Part shown: piece by piece, positions 1 to 9,051 of the stretch
Numbering within the stretch: position 1 is the stretch's first letter
Layout: the number at the start of each line of letters is the position of its first letter
From: Gammaproteobacteria bacterium
GTDB taxonomy: Bacteria; Pseudomonadota; Gammaproteobacteria; Pseudomonadales; JADFDG01
DNA length: 64,000 nt
Direction: 5' to 3'
Assembly: GCA_018262975.1 (NCBI GenBank)
Contig: JADFDG010000009.1
Span: 1 to 64,000 of the forward strand
Position numbers and translations under genes: made by a program
Notes under the pieces: generated by a model
What the model was told of the DNA's origin: nothing
The model's database searches: none
The model's input: the letters and a program-made list of their open reading frames with translations, nothing else

Positions 1-1
1 C

Positions 2-619
<618 letters not shown>

Positions 620-634
620 TAACCCAGCGGCCCA

Positions 635-693
635 GGGGGTCAATTTTCAATCGGCGTTTTAGACCCAAAGGGGGTCAGTTTTCAGTCGGCGTT
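635..693 (+). repeat. IS21 terminal direct repeats
   Basis: Two 24-bp copies, 635-658 and 670-693, differ at two positions (caattttcaa versus cagttttcag in the core). They are likely IstA binding sites at the right end of the element. Confidence 0.75.
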
Positions 694-697
694 GACA

Positions 698-901
698 AAT
701 GGCGGTACGATTGGCTTCAAGTGCAATTCACCCGAGCAAGTGCACGCCTTCCACGATGCGGCAGTTGCCAATGGCGGCACCTCGATCGAGGCGCCACCCG
801 GCCCGCGCCAGGGAAGCCTGGGGGCCCTGTATCTCGCATACGTTCGCGATCCGGATGGAAACAAACTGTGTGCCATGTACAGGGTGCATAAGCCCTCCTG
901 A
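698..901 (+). pseudogene. VOC (glyoxalase/bleomycin-resistance) family protein, 5'-truncated by IS21
   Basis: Only the last 67 codons of a VOC-fold protein remain. The end of a typical domain is visible: a helix with VHAFHDAAVANGG, the APPGPRQG turn and AYVRDPDGNKLCAMY, which carries the terminal strand. Full-length members are about 120-130 residues, so roughly half is missing and the reading frame runs straight into the IS end. A TTG at 692 inside the IS would allow a short open frame, but no functional product is expected. Confidence 0.8.
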
Positions 902-969
902 TCCGGGGGCGTGCTCTGTGGCCGGATGTCAGCGTCTGGCCTGAAACGAATATCTCAAGGAAGAATAAA

Positions 970-1473
970 GTGGAAGCAGGGAAGTCCTACCAGGCAACGT
1001 CTGCCAGCCAGGTCCAGAGCCATGGCGCCGAAGTCCTGGTACTCGCCACCCGCTGGCAGCGGTTTGCCGCCATGTTTGTGGATGCCTTTACCAGTGGCCT
1101 GTTGACCTTGGCTGTCTGGTACTTTGCCGGGCTAATCCGGTTTCCCGTCGAAAGCTCTCCGCCCTTCGGGGACGCAGTGGTCATGGGCTTGCTGGGCTTC
1201 CTGGTCTTCGTGACGCTCAACTGGTACCTGATGCTGCGCTACGGCCAGACGATCGGGAAGCGGGCCATGGCCATCCAGGTTGTCGACATGACCGATGAGG
1301 TGCCCAAGCTCAGGACGCAACTGTTCCTCAGGTATTTTCCGGGCTATCTGATGGCCAACGTGCCTGTCGCTGGCAATATCTATTCCCTCGCAGACGCGTT
1401 GCTGATCTTCGGCAAGCCGCGTCGTTGCGTTCATGACTATCTGGCGGGCACAAAGGTCATCAAGGTGACCTGA
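970..1473 (+). CDS. RDD family membrane protein
   Basis: 167 residues with a GTG start preceded by AAGGAAG. The RDD signature is visible: RWQRFAAMFVDAF (R and D in the first membrane helix), a second helix around residues 75-92, GQTIGKRAMAIQVVD, and a third helix near the C-terminus before CVHDYLAGTKVI. RDD proteins are small polytopic inner-membrane proteins; some are proposed ion/proton antiporters, but for most the role is unknown. A second RDD gene occurs at 7277, with different flanks. Substrate cannot be inferred here. Confidence 0.85.
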   Translation: MEAGKSYQATSASQVQSHGAEVLVLATRWQRFAAMFVDAFTSGLLTLAVWYFAGLIRFPVESSPPFGDAVVMGLLGFLVFVTLNWYLMLRYGQTIGKRAMAIQVVDMTDEVPKLRTQLFLRYFPGYLMANVPVAGNIYSLADALLIFGKPRRCVHDYLAGTKVIKVT

Positions 1474-1526
1474 GGGTGGCGGTAGACCCGTCGCCATCCG
1501 TCCGCCGCCGTTACAGGGATTGTTGT

Positions 1527-2027
1527 ATGAAAGTCATATCGTCGAGCACGACGTTCATTAACAAGTGGCTTATGCCTGTCTCCTGGTTTGCAGGGTTGTC
1601 CATCGTCATGTTGGCAGGGATCACCAATGGTGCCGTCGAACAGGACATCATGTTTCTCGTAACGCCGCTGTTGATGATGGCGGCTGGCTATTTGATGTTC
1701 CGCAATATGTTGTGGGACATCGTGGATGAGGTGGTGGATTTCGGCGACCGCCTGGTGGTGACCTGGAAGGGAAAGAAGGAGTCCATCCTGATTTCCAATA
1801 TCATGAATGTCAGCTACAAGGTTGACCAGAATCCGCCTCGCGTTACGCTCCGCCTCAGATCGCCGTGCAGGTTTGGTAGCGAGATTACGTTCTCGCCCAT
1901 TGTGCGCGGCGCATACCTGCTCAATGGCAACAGGAATGCCATCGTGGAAGACCTGATCGTCCGTGTTGATGAGGCGCGCACCCGCGCTGCCCGGGACGCA
2001 GCCGCGCAAGAAGGTCAGGCGCGCTGA
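1527..2027 (+). CDS. Hypothetical membrane protein with PH-like cytoplasmic part
   Basis: I do not recognise this family. The ATG at 1527 is preferred to upstream in-frame codons because it has an AGGG just upstream and begins the first hydrophobic segment. Two membrane spans lie at about residues 13-30 and 42-58. They are followed by a strand-rich soluble domain (DIVDEVVDFGDRLVVTWKGKKESI) that looks like the small PH-like domains found after paired helices. The tail is Ala/Arg-rich. It lies 53 bp after the RDD gene and may share its transcript. Confidence 0.6.
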   Translation: MKVISSSTTFINKWLMPVSWFAGLSIVMLAGITNGAVEQDIMFLVTPLLMMAAGYLMFRNMLWDIVDEVVDFGDRLVVTWKGKKESILISNIMNVSYKVDQNPPRVTLRLRSPCRFGSEITFSPIVRGAYLLNGNRNAIVEDLIVRVDEARTRAARDAAAQEGQAR

Positions 2028-2093
2028 CGCGCTGCCGCCCTGGCCACCCGTCCCTTAAACGCGTGTTTTTTTCAACCAAGGAGAGCTCCACTC

Positions 2094-2702
2094 GTGAAGG
2101 TACTCGCTGCTATCGTCGCTTCGGCGGCACTGTTGTCTGGCTGCGCCACTGTCGTTTCCGGTCCGTCCCAGCAGGTCACGTTCAATAGTGAACCGCAGGA
2201 AGCCACTGTTACCGTGGCCGGCAAGGCGCTGGGCAAGACGCCCATCACGGCCAACGTGAGCCGCGACAAGAACGTGGCGGTTACCTTCGAGAAGGAGGGC
2301 TACAAGACCTACACCACCCAGTTGTCCACCACTCTTAACGGTTGGTTCTGGGGCAATATCGTGATCGGCGGCCTGCTGGGTTCCACCACCGACGGCCTGT
2401 CCGGTGCCATCAACGAGTACTCGCCGAACCAGTACTTTGTGACGCTGGTGCCGGAGAAGCCCTTTGGCACCGAGAGCAACCGGCCCAAGGACATCAAGCA
2501 GATGCTGCTCGGCTTCGGCGCCGAGATCCGCGGTGAACTTGCCGTGGGCGGCGGTAGCCATGTGAATGAGCTGCTGGCTGCCATTGGCGTCACCGAGGAC
2601 AAGCAGGCCCAGGCCGTCGCCGCGCTGAAGAACATGGCGGTGTCCGAGCAGGACAACCTGGAGTTCGCCAAGAAGATCATCGAGGTCTTCGAGGTCAAGT
2701 GA
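2094..2702 (+). CDS. PEGA-domain lipoprotein
   Basis: 202 residues. The GTG start has a strong AAGGAGAG site at 2078-2085. The N-terminus is a lipoprotein signal with lipobox LLSGC (Cys17). A PEGA-type domain follows (about residues 25-75: SEPQEATVTVAGKALGKTP then VTFEKEGYKTY), then a glycine-rich hydrophobic segment (WFWGNIVIGGLLGSTTDGLSGA). The C-terminal half is helical and has no family I recognise. PEGA domains are found in surface-anchored proteins; a specific function is unknown. Confidence 0.8.
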   Translation: MKVLAAIVASAALLSGCATVVSGPSQQVTFNSEPQEATVTVAGKALGKTPITANVSRDKNVAVTFEKEGYKTYTTQLSTTLNGWFWGNIVIGGLLGSTTDGLSGAINEYSPNQYFVTLVPEKPFGTESNRPKDIKQMLLGFGAEIRGELAVGGGSHVNELLAAIGVTEDKQAQAVAALKNMAVSEQDNLEFAKKIIEVFEVK

Positions 2703-2773
2703 GTCGCCTTTAACGGCTCGTGGCCGGGCGCTTGCCGTGCAGGCACGCCCAGCCCCGTGCCCCGGGAGCGTCC

Positions 2774-3127
2774 ATGATCACCACCGAATTCGCCCACCAG
2801 TTCGCCCGTGAATGGATCGAGGCCTGGAACGCCCACGACCTCGACCGCATCCTTTCGCACTACGCCGATGACTTCACCATGTCGTCGCCCTATATCGCGC
2901 AGATTGCCGGCGTGGCCTCGGGTTCGCTGACCGGCAAGGCCGCCGTGCGTGCCTACTGGGCCGCCGCGCTGCAAAAAATGCCCACCCTGCGCTTCGAGCT
3001 CTTGCAGACGCTGGTGGGTGCCGGCTCGGTCATCCTTTACTACCGCGGCGTCAGGGGCATGGCAGCCGAGGTGTTCTTCTTCGGTCCGGACCACCTTGTG
3101 CAGCGGGCAGCAGCCCATTACGAATAA
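2774..3127 (+). CDS. SnoaL/NTF2-like family protein
   Basis: 117 residues starting at ATG 2774; the frame is open upstream but lacks a better start. The fold signature of the NTF2-like superfamily is visible: REWIEAWNAHDLDRILSHYADDF followed by SLTGKAAVRAYWAAAL and a strand pair ending in a hydrophobic core. This fold serves as small-molecule isomerases, dehydratases or binding proteins. No catalytic assignment is possible. Thirty bases separate it from yedK. Confidence 0.8.
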   Translation: MITTEFAHQFAREWIEAWNAHDLDRILSHYADDFTMSSPYIAQIAGVASGSLTGKAAVRAYWAAALQKMPTLRFELLQTLVGAGSVILYYRGVRGMAAEVFFFGPDHLVQRAAAHYE

Positions 3128-3154
3128 GGGTTCCCGGATCCCAGGTATCCACCC

Positions 3155-3859
3155 ATGTGCGGTCGCTACGTCACCCCCGATGCCCGGGCGATGGAAAGCT
3201 ACTTCCACCTCGGGCGCCACAACTGGAAGGGCTGGATCACCCGCTACAACGTCGGGCCCACCCAGCCGGTGCCCATCGTGTACATGCCGCAAGGCGAGGT
3301 GCTGGGCGACGTGGCCCGCTGGGGGCTGATTCCCTCCTGGTGGAAGAAGGACACGCCGCCCACCATGACCTTCAACGCGCGCAGCGAGGAGGCCGCCAGC
3401 AAGCCCACCTGGCGCCACGGCATCCGTTCGGCGCGCTGCCTGATGCCCGCGCGTGGCTGGTACGAGTGGAACGAGCACGAGCCGGTGAAGACCGCCGCCG
3501 GGCGTGCCGGGCACCAGCCATACTATTTCCACGCACCGGACGCCGAGGTGGTCGCCATCGCCGGCCTGTGGTCGCTGTGGCACGGTCCGCACGCCACCGT
3601 GCTCTCCTGCGCGCTGCTCACCCGCGAGGCCGCCGGGACCGACATCGCCGCCATCCACCACCGCATGCCGGTAGTGCTGCGGCCCGCGGATTTCGCTGCC
3701 TGGCTGTCGCCGGATACGCCGGCGCCGGAGGTGGCTGGCCTGATCGCGCAATCGCGTGGCGATTTCGTGGCGCACCGCGTGAGCACACAAGTGAACAACG
3801 TGCGCAACGAGTCTTCAGACCTCATTGACGAGGTTCCGCCGGAGGGCGAGATCGGGTAG
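3155..3859 (+). CDS. yedK: SOS response-associated peptidase (SRAP/HMCES family)
   Basis: 234 residues beginning MCGRY, where Cys2 becomes the N-terminal nucleophile after methionine removal. The family protects abasic sites in single-stranded DNA by forming a thiazolidine DNA-protein crosslink. Conserved elements are all present: TFNARSE (Asn), ARGWYEW (Glu) and IHHRMPVVL (His). Length matches E. coli YedK and human HMCES catalytic domains. No LexA box was identified upstream by eye. Confidence 0.93.
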   Translation: MCGRYVTPDARAMESYFHLGRHNWKGWITRYNVGPTQPVPIVYMPQGEVLGDVARWGLIPSWWKKDTPPTMTFNARSEEAASKPTWRHGIRSARCLMPARGWYEWNEHEPVKTAAGRAGHQPYYFHAPDAEVVAIAGLWSLWHGPHATVLSCALLTREAAGTDIAAIHHRMPVVLRPADFAAWLSPDTPAPEVAGLIAQSRGDFVAHRVSTQVNNVRNESSDLIDEVPPEGEIG

Positions 3860-3961
3860 GGTGCCGCATGGGCCGGTTTCCCGGCCGTAATCGCCCGGGT
3901 GAAAGGGCAAGGGAAGACCCCCGGAAAGTTATCCGGACGTGGAATCAGAAGGATCTGGACT

Positions 3962-4504
3962 ATGACAGGCGCACCGACCAAGGGCGGCGAGGCGATTGAA
4001 TCCTCGCGCATGAGCTACCGCGATCTTTCCAATCTGCTGCTGCGCATCGCTGGCGTCGCGATGATCGCCTTTGCGCTGACCGCCCTTGGCGGCTATCTGT
4101 CCTTCTATCTGACAGCACCGGAGCGCTCCCCCTCTGCCTTTTCCGGCCTGGTCGTGATCCCGATAGTCATTCCGCTGGCACTTGGCCTGGCGCTACTGTT
4201 TTTCCCGCGATCGGTAACCAACAGGCTGGTTGAGGAAGGCGGGATCGAAGGGGCTCCGGCGTTCGACGCGGACACGCTGCAGCGTGTCGCCTTCTCGGTG
4301 CTGGCCTTGTACCTGCTGTTCCAGGTGCTTTCGGACCTGGTCTACCACGGCACCGCTATTTACATCGCCGGGCTCGAAGGCGGCAGGCTGGATCCGGAGA
4401 TATGGCCAACCCTGATCGCCACCCTTGCTGAGCTTGTCTTCGCCCTGTTCCTGTTGCTCGGGTCCGGTCGACTGGTCCGGGCATTGCGGTCCGTGCGCAC
4501 ATGA
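3962..4504 (+). CDS. Hypothetical four-helix membrane protein
   Basis: The start at ATG 3962 is chosen for its AGAAGGA site 8 bases upstream; an in-frame ATG at 4010 is possible. The product has about 180 residues with four hydrophobic segments (roughly 30-52, 58-76, 105-123 and 144-165 of the predicted protein). No known family is recognised. Its stop overlaps the next start (ATGA at 4501-4504), indicating translational coupling. Confidence 0.65.
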   Translation: MTGAPTKGGEAIESSRMSYRDLSNLLLRIAGVAMIAFALTALGGYLSFYLTAPERSPSAFSGLVVIPIVIPLALGLALLFFPRSVTNRLVEEGGIEGAPAFDADTLQRVAFSVLALYLLFQVLSDLVYHGTAIYIAGLEGGRLDPEIWPTLIATLAELVFALFLLLGSGRLVRALRSVRT

Positions 4505-4773
4505 TGCCCTTTCCTGGTTATGAATGGCTATTGGTGGGCGCTTGGCACCTTTCCATATTTGCTTTTGGCTTTCTCTTCATGGGGGCGCGCAGGAATGCTC
4601 CTTTTCCAGGTGGGATCGCACTTATCGGCGTCCTGGTTTCCCTGCTTGTCATTCATTTCTCTCGCGAGCCTGCCATGCTGTACGTGAATGAATCGATCTA
4701 CTGGGCAGCATCGCCGCTGATTTGCCTTGTTGCTGGTATGGGTTCGAATTTCGCTTTCAAGAGTAAAGAGTAG
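4501..4773 (+). CDS. Small hypothetical membrane protein
   Basis: 90 residues with three hydrophobic stretches (about 9-28, 36-50, 66-84) and little else. The start overlaps the stop of the upstream membrane gene. Base composition is visibly lower in GC than the flanking core genes. Family unknown. Confidence 0.6.
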   Translation: MMPFPGYEWLLVGAWHLSIFAFGFLFMGARRNAPFPGGIALIGVLVSLLVIHFSREPAMLYVNESIYWAASPLICLVAGMGSNFAFKSKE

Positions 4774-4868
4774 GGATGTCTGCCGGAAGTACACTTTTCC
4801 TCTGCTCAGATCATTCCCTTTGTTCAAGCTTATTGTCGTCGCCTGATCCGGATGTATGGTACACACCA

Positions 4869-5309
4869 ATGACTGCGCATCAAGAAGCAGAATGCAAGAA
4901 TTGCGGCTACCGCCGAAAAGCCAGCGACACGGCCATGCGCCATCGCTGCCCTTCATGCAAGCAGCCATACATCCTCCTGCGTGATTTCGTTCCGAACAGT
5001 ATTCCGATGGGGACGCGTGTTGCCAACATCGTCCTGGCGATAGGCCTGTTTTGTTATGGGTCCTACATGCTTGTTGCCGGTCAGGTCGCGGCTCCTGAAG
5101 GCGGGGCGGGTTTTTTCCACGACGTTCCGGCGTGGATACGGTACGGCGGGTACGTTGCTCTTTGCCTCATGCTCGTTTCCCGGGTATTGGATCACTATGA
5201 CAAGCGCGACAATGAATCCGTCTACAGAACCTTCGAGGAAATTGCGATCGGTGCTGCGATAGTTCTCTTTGCGGGGGCTACCATCTACTGCAAGCTGGAC
5301 AATATGTGA
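4869..5309 (+). CDS. Zinc-ribbon membrane protein of unknown function
   Basis: The frame opens at 4776, but ATG 4869 begins a plausible 146-residue protein. An N-terminal zinc ribbon with two CxxC knuckles (CKNCGYRRKASDTAMRHRCPSC) is followed by two or three membrane helices. Zinc-ribbon plus membrane-anchor architecture is common in small uncharacterised bacterial proteins. The stop overlaps an in-frame GTG of the next gene by one codon position. Confidence 0.6.
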   Translation: MTAHQEAECKNCGYRRKASDTAMRHRCPSCKQPYILLRDFVPNSIPMGTRVANIVLAIGLFCYGSYMLVAGQVAAPEGGAGFFHDVPAWIRYGGYVALCLMLVSRVLDHYDKRDNESVYRTFEEIAIGAAIVLFAGATIYCKLDNM

Positions 5310-5368
5310 GTACGGTGCCGGGCCACGGTCCGCGCCAAAACCCAGGTTTACTTCAGGAGGAAGCGAGT

Positions 5369-5926
5369 GTGAGTGAGGAAAAAACTGCCAAGGCCGTTCG
5401 TGGATTGACCATCGCCGTCTGGGCGCTGACGGTAGTGATGGTGATCTCGCTGGTGTTTCCGTACGTATGGACGTACGTGGCGTTCAGCGAGCAGACCGTT
5501 GCCGTGGAACCGGCGCCCCGTGAATCCGCCCCGAAGGTGCTGAAGGCCCCGCTAAAGCCCTACGAGGATGAGTACGAAGACTTCTACGATTGGCCGATCG
5601 AAAAGCAGATATCCACCGCGTCAGCCATCATTCTTACCAGGAACACCGATGACGGTGAGCGGATCGTCAGTACCGTCGAAGAGGTGCTTATGGTCAAGCC
5701 TGGTACCACGCTGTACTACCAGGTGGGCGATGAGTACAAGAATGGTACTCACTACAAGCGTGAGGGGTACTCCTATGGCGAGGGCGAGATCGTCTTCATG
5801 ACCGGGTCGCCGGCACGCATGCGGTACTCCACGAGCTATTCGGATGGCCGTTGTGGCGGCCTGGGTGACATGCCCATCGAGAAGCTCAGGGAACTCATTG
5901 CTGCGCACGGCAATGTTGAGGGGTAA
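5369..5926 (+). CDS. Hypothetical single-pass membrane protein
   Basis: The frame is open from GTG 5306, but GTG 5369 has a near-ideal AGGAGGA site at 5355-5361, so that start is preferred (185 residues). One membrane anchor lies near residues 12-35. A proline- and acid-rich linker (YEDEYEDFYDW) follows, then a periplasmic domain with a Cys near the end. Family unknown. Confidence 0.6.
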   Translation: MSEEKTAKAVRGLTIAVWALTVVMVISLVFPYVWTYVAFSEQTVAVEPAPRESAPKVLKAPLKPYEDEYEDFYDWPIEKQISTASAIILTRNTDDGERIVSTVEEVLMVKPGTTLYYQVGDEYKNGTHYKREGYSYGEGEIVFMTGSPARMRYSTSYSDGRCGGLGDMPIEKLRELIAAHGNVEG

Positions 5927-5992
5927 GTGAGTAATCGCGGCCCTGCGGCCACGTTACGCTTTTAGTCTGTGCGGCTGTTTTTCGAGGCAAGG

Positions 5993-6475
5993 ATGCTGAA
6001 GATCATCTACGCGATGTTGTGTGCGATTGTGCTGCTGGGTGGGTGGGTTGCCTGGCAGTTTGCCCATGGTCCCGATGGCGCTGCCGGGGACGCTTCGTTG
6101 TCCTGGTATACGGGGATTGATTCGCTGCCGGCGTCCCAGGCCGAGGCGGAACAGGCGGGGATGCCGCATCTGATCTACTTCTATACGGACTGGTGCAAGT
6201 TCTGCGCGCAACTGGAGGAGGAACTGCTCGACACCGATGAGGTGGCCGAGGCCCTGCAGGATGTGGTGATGATTCGCATCAATCCAGACGCGAATGGTGA
6301 ATCCTGGCGTGCCTGGCGCGGGTTCGGCTCGCGCGGCGTTCCGGCGCTGTACGTCAGGCAGCCCGGCGAAGCGGATTACCAGCGCATCGACGCATTTGTG
6401 GGCAGGGCCGGATTCAGCCCGGAGGTTCTTTCCGAGGACGCGTTCATCACGCGCGTGCTGGGCCGCAGGGAGTGA
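5993..6475 (+). CDS. Thioredoxin-fold membrane-anchored protein
   Basis: 160 residues from ATG 5993 (GAGG site at 5984). An N-terminal signal anchor precedes a thioredoxin-like domain with the redox motif YTDWCKFCAQL (CxxC) and a cis-proline region RGVPALYVR. The motif resembles the C-terminal domain of DsbD and other periplasmic thiol reductases. It probably acts in the periplasm on disulfides, but the partner is unknown. The stop overlaps the start of the following hydrolase gene. Confidence 0.8.
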   Translation: MLKIIYAMLCAIVLLGGWVAWQFAHGPDGAAGDASLSWYTGIDSLPASQAEAEQAGMPHLIYFYTDWCKFCAQLEEELLDTDEVAEALQDVVMIRINPDANGESWRAWRGFGSRGVPALYVRQPGEADYQRIDAFVGRAGFSPEVLSEDAFITRVLGRRE

Positions 6476-7260
6476 TGTCCGTGTGCCCGGGTCGCACCGT
6501 TCAACGCCGGCGCGCTGTCCTTGCCCGCCATTTGACCGCGCTGTCCGTCCTGCTGTTCAGCCTGCTGCCGCTGTGTGCATCCGCCGCCACGCAACCCGTG
6601 GTGCTCCTCCACGGCCTCGCCCGGTCCGCCGGCTCCCTCGACAAGCTCGAAGATCGCCTGCTGCAGGCCGGTTACACCACCTGCAACATCGATTACCCGT
6701 CCACGCGCTACCCGGTGGAAACGCTGGCCCGCGAGCACGTGTTGCCGGCCATCCGCGCCTGCGTCGGTGACGCGCCGGCCACCGTGCATTTCGTCACCCA
6801 CTCGATGGGCGGCATTCTCGTGCGGCAGCTGCGCCGCAGCGCACCGGACTTGCCGGTGGGCCGCGTGGTCATGCTCGGCCCGCCCAACCACGGCAGCGAA
6901 CTGGTAGACCGCATGGGCGACTGGCGCCTGTTCCGCTGGATCAACGGCCCCGCCGGCCAGCAACTGCGCACCGGCCCCAGGGGCCTGCCCGCGCAACTGG
7001 GCCCCGCGGATTTCGAACTGGGCATCATCGCCGGCGACGCGCCGTTCCTCGAGCCGTTCACCGGTTACATCGCCGGCCCCAGCGACGGCAAGGTGTCGCT
7101 GGAAAGCGCGAAGCTGGAGGGCATGAAGGGCTACCTGGTGCTGCCGGTCACCCATTCGCTGATGATGCGCGATACCATCGTGATCGAGCAGGCGGTGTAC
7201 TTCCTGCAGAACGGCAGGTTCAAAACCGCGGGGGAATCCGCTGGCCCTATTTCGCAATGA
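6475..7260 (+). CDS. Secreted alpha/beta hydrolase, lipase-like
   Basis: The ATG at 6475 overlaps the previous TGA and has AGGGAG upstream. A signal peptide spans about 30 residues. The mature part shows the oxyanion-hole strand VVLLHGLARSAGSL and the nucleophile elbow FVTHSMGGILVRQ (THSMGG, Ser nucleophile). A late His in LPVTHSLMM fits the catalytic triad. This resembles small bacterial esterases/lipases annotated from COG1075. Substrate unknown; translational coupling to the thioredoxin-like gene suggests an envelope role. Confidence 0.85.
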   Translation: MSVCPGRTVQRRRAVLARHLTALSVLLFSLLPLCASAATQPVVLLHGLARSAGSLDKLEDRLLQAGYTTCNIDYPSTRYPVETLAREHVLPAIRACVGDAPATVHFVTHSMGGILVRQLRRSAPDLPVGRVVMLGPPNHGSELVDRMGDWRLFRWINGPAGQQLRTGPRGLPAQLGPADFELGIIAGDAPFLEPFTGYIAGPSDGKVSLESAKLEGMKGYLVLPVTHSLMMRDTIVIEQAVYFLQNGRFKTAGESAGPISQ

Positions 7261-7276
7261 CAACAAGGAGCAAGGA

Positions 7277-7702
7277 ATGCAATCCGACCAAATGGAATAC
7301 GTAGGCTTCTGGGCACGCGCCTGGGCTTCGCTCATCGACTCGGTGCTCGGCGCCCTCATCATCTGGCCGATCCTCACCCTGGTGTACGGCGAGGCGTACT
7401 GGTCAGGCGACCGCCTGATCCATGGCCCGGTGGACTTCCTGATGTCCTGGGTGTTCCCGGTGGTGGCGGTGGTGCTGTTCTGGATCGCCAGGCAGGCCAC
7501 GCCGGGCAAGATGGCCATCTCCGCGAAGATCGTCGATGCGAAGACCGGCGGGGTGCCGAGCACCGGGCAGTTGATCGGCCGCTACGCCGCCTACTACGTC
7601 TCGCTGCTGCCGCTGTTCCTGGGCTTCATCTGGGTGGCTTTTGATGACCGCAAGCAAGGCTGGCATGACAAGCTGGCTGGTACGCTGGTGGTGCGCAAAT
7701 AG
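7277..7702 (+). CDS. RDD family membrane protein
   Basis: 141 residues. The start has two purine-rich sites (AAGGAG and AAGGA) just upstream. RDD signature: VGFWARAWASLIDSVLGALI in helix 1, a second helix at about 47-66, QATPGKMAISAKIVDAKTGG and a third helix ending DDRKQGWHDKLAGTLVV. The conserved R, D and D are in place. It follows the lipase-like gene by 16 bp and precedes the ferric-reductase-like gene by 12 bp, so the three are probably cotranscribed. Confidence 0.88.
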   Translation: MQSDQMEYVGFWARAWASLIDSVLGALIIWPILTLVYGEAYWSGDRLIHGPVDFLMSWVFPVVAVVLFWIARQATPGKMAISAKIVDAKTGGVPSTGQLIGRYAAYYVSLLPLFLGFIWVAFDDRKQGWHDKLAGTLVVRK

Positions 7703-7714
7703 AGGGTCAGGACC

Positions 7715-9049
7715 ATGTCCGCCATCAAGCTCGCCCTGATCGCCATCCTGCTGGTGCTCACCGCGCTGTGGCTGGCCGCCGATACGTTGCTGCCCGAGCC
7801 GTTCACCTACTTCGCGTTCCGCAGCGTGTTCGTGCAATACAGCGGCGTGCTGGCCATCGGCGTGATGAGCATCGCCATGCTGCTGGCGCTGCGCCCGAAG
7901 TGGCTGGAGCCGCGGCTGGACGGTCTGGACAAGATGTACCGCCTGCACAAGTGGCTGGGCATCACCGCGCTGGTGGTGGCGGTGGGTCACTGGTGGATGG
8001 CCAAGGGCACCAAGTGGATGGTGGGCTGGGGCTGGCTGGAGCGGCCGGCGCGCAAGCCGCCGTCCGGCGAAACGCTCGGCGCGATCGAGGGCTTCTTGCG
8101 CAGCCAGCGCGGCCTCGCCGAAGGCATCGGTGAATGGGCCTTCTACGCGGCAGCGCTGCTGATCGTGCTGGCGATCATCAAGCGCTTCCCTTACCACTGG
8201 TTCGTGAAGACCCACAAGTTGCTGGCGGTGGCGTACCTTGCGCTGGTCTGGCACACGCTGGTCCTCACGAAAATGGCCTACTGGACGCAGCCGGTGGGCT
8301 GGGTGCTGGCGCTGTTGCTGCTCGGTGGCAGCGTGGCCGCGGTGCTGACGCTGGCCGGGCGCATCGGCGCCGGTCGCAAGGTGCAGGGCACCATCGCCTC
8401 CATCACCGAATACGCGCCGCTGCGCGTGCTGGAAACGGCGGTGACGGTGCAGGACGGCTGGCCCGGCCACGCCGCCGGGCAGTTCGCCTTCGTCACCTCC
8501 GACCAGCACGAGGGCGCGCATCCCTACACCATTGCGTCGGCGTGGAATCCCGCCGAGCGCCGGCTGGTATTCATCACCAAGGCCCTCGGCGACCACACCA
8601 GCCGGCTGCGCGAGCGCCTGAAGCCGGGCATGCCGGTGACGGTGGAGGGGCCGTACGGCTGCTTCAACTTTGCCGACGGGCAGCCGCGGCAGATCTGGAT
8701 CGGTGCGGGCATCGGCATCACGCCGTTCGTTGCCCGTCTCAAGCAGCGCGCGGCCACGCCGGATGGCACGGTGATCGACCTGTTCCATCCCACCGCGGAT
8801 TTCGACCAGGCCGCCATCGACCATCTCGCCGCCGACGCAGCGGCGGCCAACGTGCGCCTGCACCTGCTGGTGGGCAACAAGGATGGCCGCCTCGATGGCG
8901 ACCGCATCCGCGCCGCGGTGCCGGAGTGGCAACAGGCGAGTATCTGGTTCTGCGGGCCGCCGGGGTTTGGTGAATCGCTGCGCGACGATTTCATCGCGCA
9001 CGGCCTGCCGCCGGCGCGTTTCCACCAGGAACTGTTCCGGATGCGTTGA
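7715..9049 (+). CDS. Ferric reductase-like transmembrane flavoprotein
   Basis: 444 residues. The N-terminal half has about six membrane helices with spaced His residues (RLHKWLG, VGHWWM, KTHKLLA, VWHTLVL) likely to bind b-type heme. The C-terminal half is a ferredoxin-NADP reductase-like module: FAD motif HPYTIAS, NAD(P) loop IGAGIGITPFVARL and terminal WFCGPPGFG. The architecture matches COG4097 ferric reductases/NOX-like proteins that move electrons from NAD(P)H across the inner membrane. Final acceptor unknown. Confidence 0.88.
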   Translation: MSAIKLALIAILLVLTALWLAADTLLPEPFTYFAFRSVFVQYSGVLAIGVMSIAMLLALRPKWLEPRLDGLDKMYRLHKWLGITALVVAVGHWWMAKGTKWMVGWGWLERPARKPPSGETLGAIEGFLRSQRGLAEGIGEWAFYAAALLIVLAIIKRFPYHWFVKTHKLLAVAYLALVWHTLVLTKMAYWTQPVGWVLALLLLGGSVAAVLTLAGRIGAGRKVQGTIASITEYAPLRVLETAVTVQDGWPGHAAGQFAFVTSDQHEGAHPYTIASAWNPAERRLVFITKALGDHTSRLRERLKPGMPVTVEGPYGCFNFADGQPRQIWIGAGIGITPFVARLKQRAATPDGTVIDLFHPTADFDQAAIDHLAADAAAANVRLHLLVGNKDGRLDGDRIRAAVPEWQQASIWFCGPPGFGESLRDDFIAHGLPPARFHQELFRMR

Positions 9050-9051
9050 GC

